A stretch of 64,000 bases of DNA, taken from assembly GCF_031755915.1 (NCBI RefSeq), contig NC_083383.1, positions 25,832,501-25,896,500 on the forward strand, written 5' to 3'. The DNA comes from Ziziphus jujuba. Lineage: Eukaryota; Streptophyta; Magnoliopsida; Rosales; Rhamnaceae. Position numbers and translations under genes: made by a program. The first letter of the stretch is position 1, and each line of letters opens with the position of its first letter. Under the pieces are notes generated by a model. It did not search any database. It was not told the DNA's origin and saw nothing but the letters and a program-made list of their open reading frames with translations. Of this stretch, positions 61,485 through 64,000 are shown one piece after another.

Positions 61485-62601
61485 TTAGCATGCACAACCA
61501 CCTCTTTGCTCAGACTCTGGAACAGCTTCAGGGATGCCCTGGAAATATCTGCAAGAATACAGAAATCGCAATAACAAATCACATCGGCAGTTCCATAATT
61601 TAGACACAAAACAGTAATATCAAAAGGAACGACCGCATGCATTTATAAATAGCATACCCAAACCTTTTTAGCTTGAACAAAAATCATAGTACCACAGGTT
61701 TTGAAGAGAATAGTTTCTTTTGGTAAATAAAAATTTATTCCATTCACTTCTAACAATCATTTCGATATGTAAGAGCAATCTTAAAATATATTATACATAA
61801 ACGACTAACAGATTCAGAAAGATAATGAGCAGAATGATAAGATGCCCTTCACTGATTAAATCCAAAGAGGCCAAAGATGTAACTAGTGCGTCTCATGTAA
61901 CATACAAAGACTGCCAACCATTCTAAGAGATTCACCCTGCATACTACAAAATAAGCATGCGGAAATTACCTAAGCGAATTCTTTTCTTGAGAAAATCTGC
62001 AAAAAAGCCGTTTACCCAACAAACCAAGATTTCTTTTTATATTTCTCATTCCTGATACTACCTTTGATTTTACTCTTGAAAGCAATAACTCAGATATCAA
62101 ATGTTCTTTAAATTAACCACTGCTCTCCTCCCACATTACATCCCTCATCAATTTTCTCAATATTCTACAAATCCACTATTGTTGCTCCATCAGAATATAA
62201 TGGCCATATAAACATAGTAAAAAACAATGATAATAAAAACTCAGCACTCAAGAAAACTTACAAATCCAACATTAAAAGAATAAATAAATAAAACTTACAT
62301 ATCCTGCTCATGCTCATTTGAGAGGGCAGTCTTTGCTATGCACAAGAATGCAGCATCCACATTGTAGTCCTCTTTTGCTGATGTCTCAAAGTAAGGTATG
62401 TTCCCCTTTGAAGCACACCATTCCTTAGCCTTCTTTTCAGAAACCTGTACACAAATAATAATTAGACTGATTTTTTCTTTGGGACAACAAATCTTTCAGA
62501 CTAAAACTGCATATCCTTACCACTCTACTATTCCCACCATCAATATCAATCTTGTTTCCGAGCAATATAAATGGAAACGCCCTGGGGTCTGAAGGATTGG
62601 C
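61485..62601 (-). CDS. Rab7-type small GTPase (RABG), 3' exons only
   Basis: Three minus-strand exons join in frame: 62,601-62,521, 62,444-62,299 and 61,548-61,485 (stop TAA), encoding 96 residues. They give [19 protein letters not shown] (the NKID guanine-specificity motif), then [19 protein letters not shown] with TSAK (ETSAK motif). The tail is [20 protein letters not shown], whose CAC is the double geranylgeranylation site. Splice sites are GTAAGG, GTAAGT and AG acceptors. Rab7 directs traffic and fusion at late endosomes and the vacuole. The P-loop, switch regions and start codon must lie beyond 64,000, since no matching exon is seen at 62,607-64,000. Apparently functional as far as visible. 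Confidence 0.88.
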
Positions 62602-62606
62602 CTGGG

Positions 62607-63909
62607 AGATGATGAGATTAGAACAATGTGAACATTCAGCACAAAAAGAAAAAATCAAAAATGTAAATAGGAAATTAGAATAAACCAAATCAGACTTGAC
62701 TATTATGCAACCTAATTCTAATAGCTACTAACTGGTGGTCGTTTGTGCAAAAGCACTTTAGATTGGCAATTCCATCACCTATGCACATTGCTCTAATTAG
62801 GTATACAAAGACATTCAAGTAGAAACAATTAGACAACTGTAGGAGCAAAGAAAAGAAGTTCATGTCAAAGGTCATGAGCACTTATTGCCAGAATTTGAGA
62901 AACTTCAGACATGAAGACTAGGTTTATGTAGAATCATTAGTCTTAGAATATGTGAAATCTAGTTAATCTCCCACAGGATTTACAGTGGACATAAAATGAA
63001 AAAGAGTCAAATTGGCCATCAGAAGAGAGTCAATCATTAGGCCACTTCAACAGTTGAAAATCTAACCAGTCCAATAACTGAAACCTAAGGTTATAGTAAC
63101 CAAAATACACCAATTCAAAGTTTCCTATCACTTTCTTCCAAAAATTTCCTATCACTTACTTCCTCTCATCTATCACTCAAAAATGTTAAGTAACAAAAAT
63201 AAAATCAACACACTCCCTCGATCAAACTCTTCAACCTGGAAATATCGTATGAGATTCAGATGTTGAGCATAAATCTGCAATCAAGGAAGTTCAAGCTAGG
63301 TATTCACTCTTACATGAATTTCTAACTCTGTACCATATACCTTTTGAAATTTTCATAGCTCTAAATAATTGCATATTTGTTTTGTAAGAACTTCATAAGC
63401 ATAATTTCTCTATAGGATACAAATTATGTGGTTAAATCAAAAACTTAATTTTAGTTTCTAACATATGTTACTCAAGTTCGATGGATTCTCAATAATACTA
63501 AAGGAATGTTACATAAAATCTTTTGGGGGTCACTTCTATACAAAGAGTCCATAGATCAACTTGGGAAAGAAAGTCTTAAAGATTTAGGAACTTCACATCT
63601 CATGACTGGCTTAGCATTTTCAATCTACAAAATACTTTAAATTAGTCCTAGGATACCTTAAGCAATCATAAGAGTAAACTATCACTAAATTTACTTAATT
63701 TATTCTTCCACCAAATCATAACAGGGTACTGAACAACAACAGGAGGCAACCAGCAGAAAAAGTTGAACAATGCCTGTATAAATGGGTGTCATTTTGGAAT
63801 TTTAGCCCTAATCTTCTCAGCTGAAGGTGCAATAATAAAAGATGCGTAATGATCACTTAAAAGAAATCAGTACAAATTAAGAGGCAAAAACCAATCAAAT
63901 CATATATAC

Positions 63910-63941
<32 letters not shown>

Positions 63942-64000
63942 TCATAGAAAAGTTTACTAAATCACAAACCAATAATTACAAACAACCATACAACAAACTA
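62607..64000 (-). other. Probable large intron of Rab7
   Basis: No exon is recognised on either strand. About 62,690-62,840 is the parent of the Rab7-intron-like sequence repeated in units A-D. A (TA)/(CATA) microsatellite lies at about 63,903-63,941. Confidence 0.5.

Noticed and set aside
62690..62881. Minus-strand 63-codon frame upstream of the Rab7 exons as the missing exon
   Set aside because: It has no P-loop or switch motifs, and it lies in the sequence repeated in the duplicated blocks as intron.

Overview
The window looks like plant nuclear DNA, most likely from a eudicot. The evidence is intron-bearing leucine-rich-repeat receptor kinases (LRR-RLKs), a plant-type Rab7, a Ty1-copia retrotransposon primed by initiator tRNA-Met, and a large Mutator-like element (MULE) with a Ulp1 gene. 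The Rab7 C-terminus resembles Rab7 proteins I know from Prunus, so Rosaceae is possible, but the species call is weak. AT-rich intergenic DNA and transposons dominate.

The backbone is a tandem array of a block of about 10.5 kb: unit A (about 1,180-11,907), unit B (about 11,907-40,690), unit C (about 40,690-59,100) and a partial unit D (59,100-60,510). The joints lie at an (AAG)n run next to remnants of a Rab7 gene. The surviving 3' part of Rab7 is at 61,485-62,601 on the minus strand and runs off the right edge. Each block ends in one LRR-RLK on the plus strand, related to the MIK2/At1g35710 group. Copies 1 (7,709-10,538) and 3 (54,217-57,313) are open across two exons. Copy 2 (36,236-39,283) is a pseudogene with six in-frame stops. 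Each block is also internally duplicated, so units A and B carry an orphan RLK promoter and start codon with no receptor behind it.

Unit B is split by a complete 17.9-kb MULE (16,524-34,469). It has terminal inverted repeats of about 87 bp and an exact 9-bp target duplication, and units A and C keep the matching empty site. Inside are a decayed DUF1985/Ulp1 cysteine-protease gene (plus strand) and a decayed MuDR-type transposase (minus strand). They converge on a 4.3-kb mirror-image array of 254-bp repeats that could transcribe into a long hairpin. The right part holds a captured exon resembling PHYLLO/isochorismate synthase.

Unit C is split by a copia element (41,546-49,191), which itself carries a nested 2.5-kb LTR-like insertion (44,760-47,262). 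The same LTR family forms the left edge of the window (1-824). Smaller elements are hAT-like insertions with 8-bp target duplications, foldback elements, a 146-bp palindromic MITE and several (TA)n/(GA)n tracts.

The only genes likely to make protein are RLK copies 1 and 3 and the partial Rab7. All reading was done by eye. Alignments, divergence estimates and family names should be treated accordingly.
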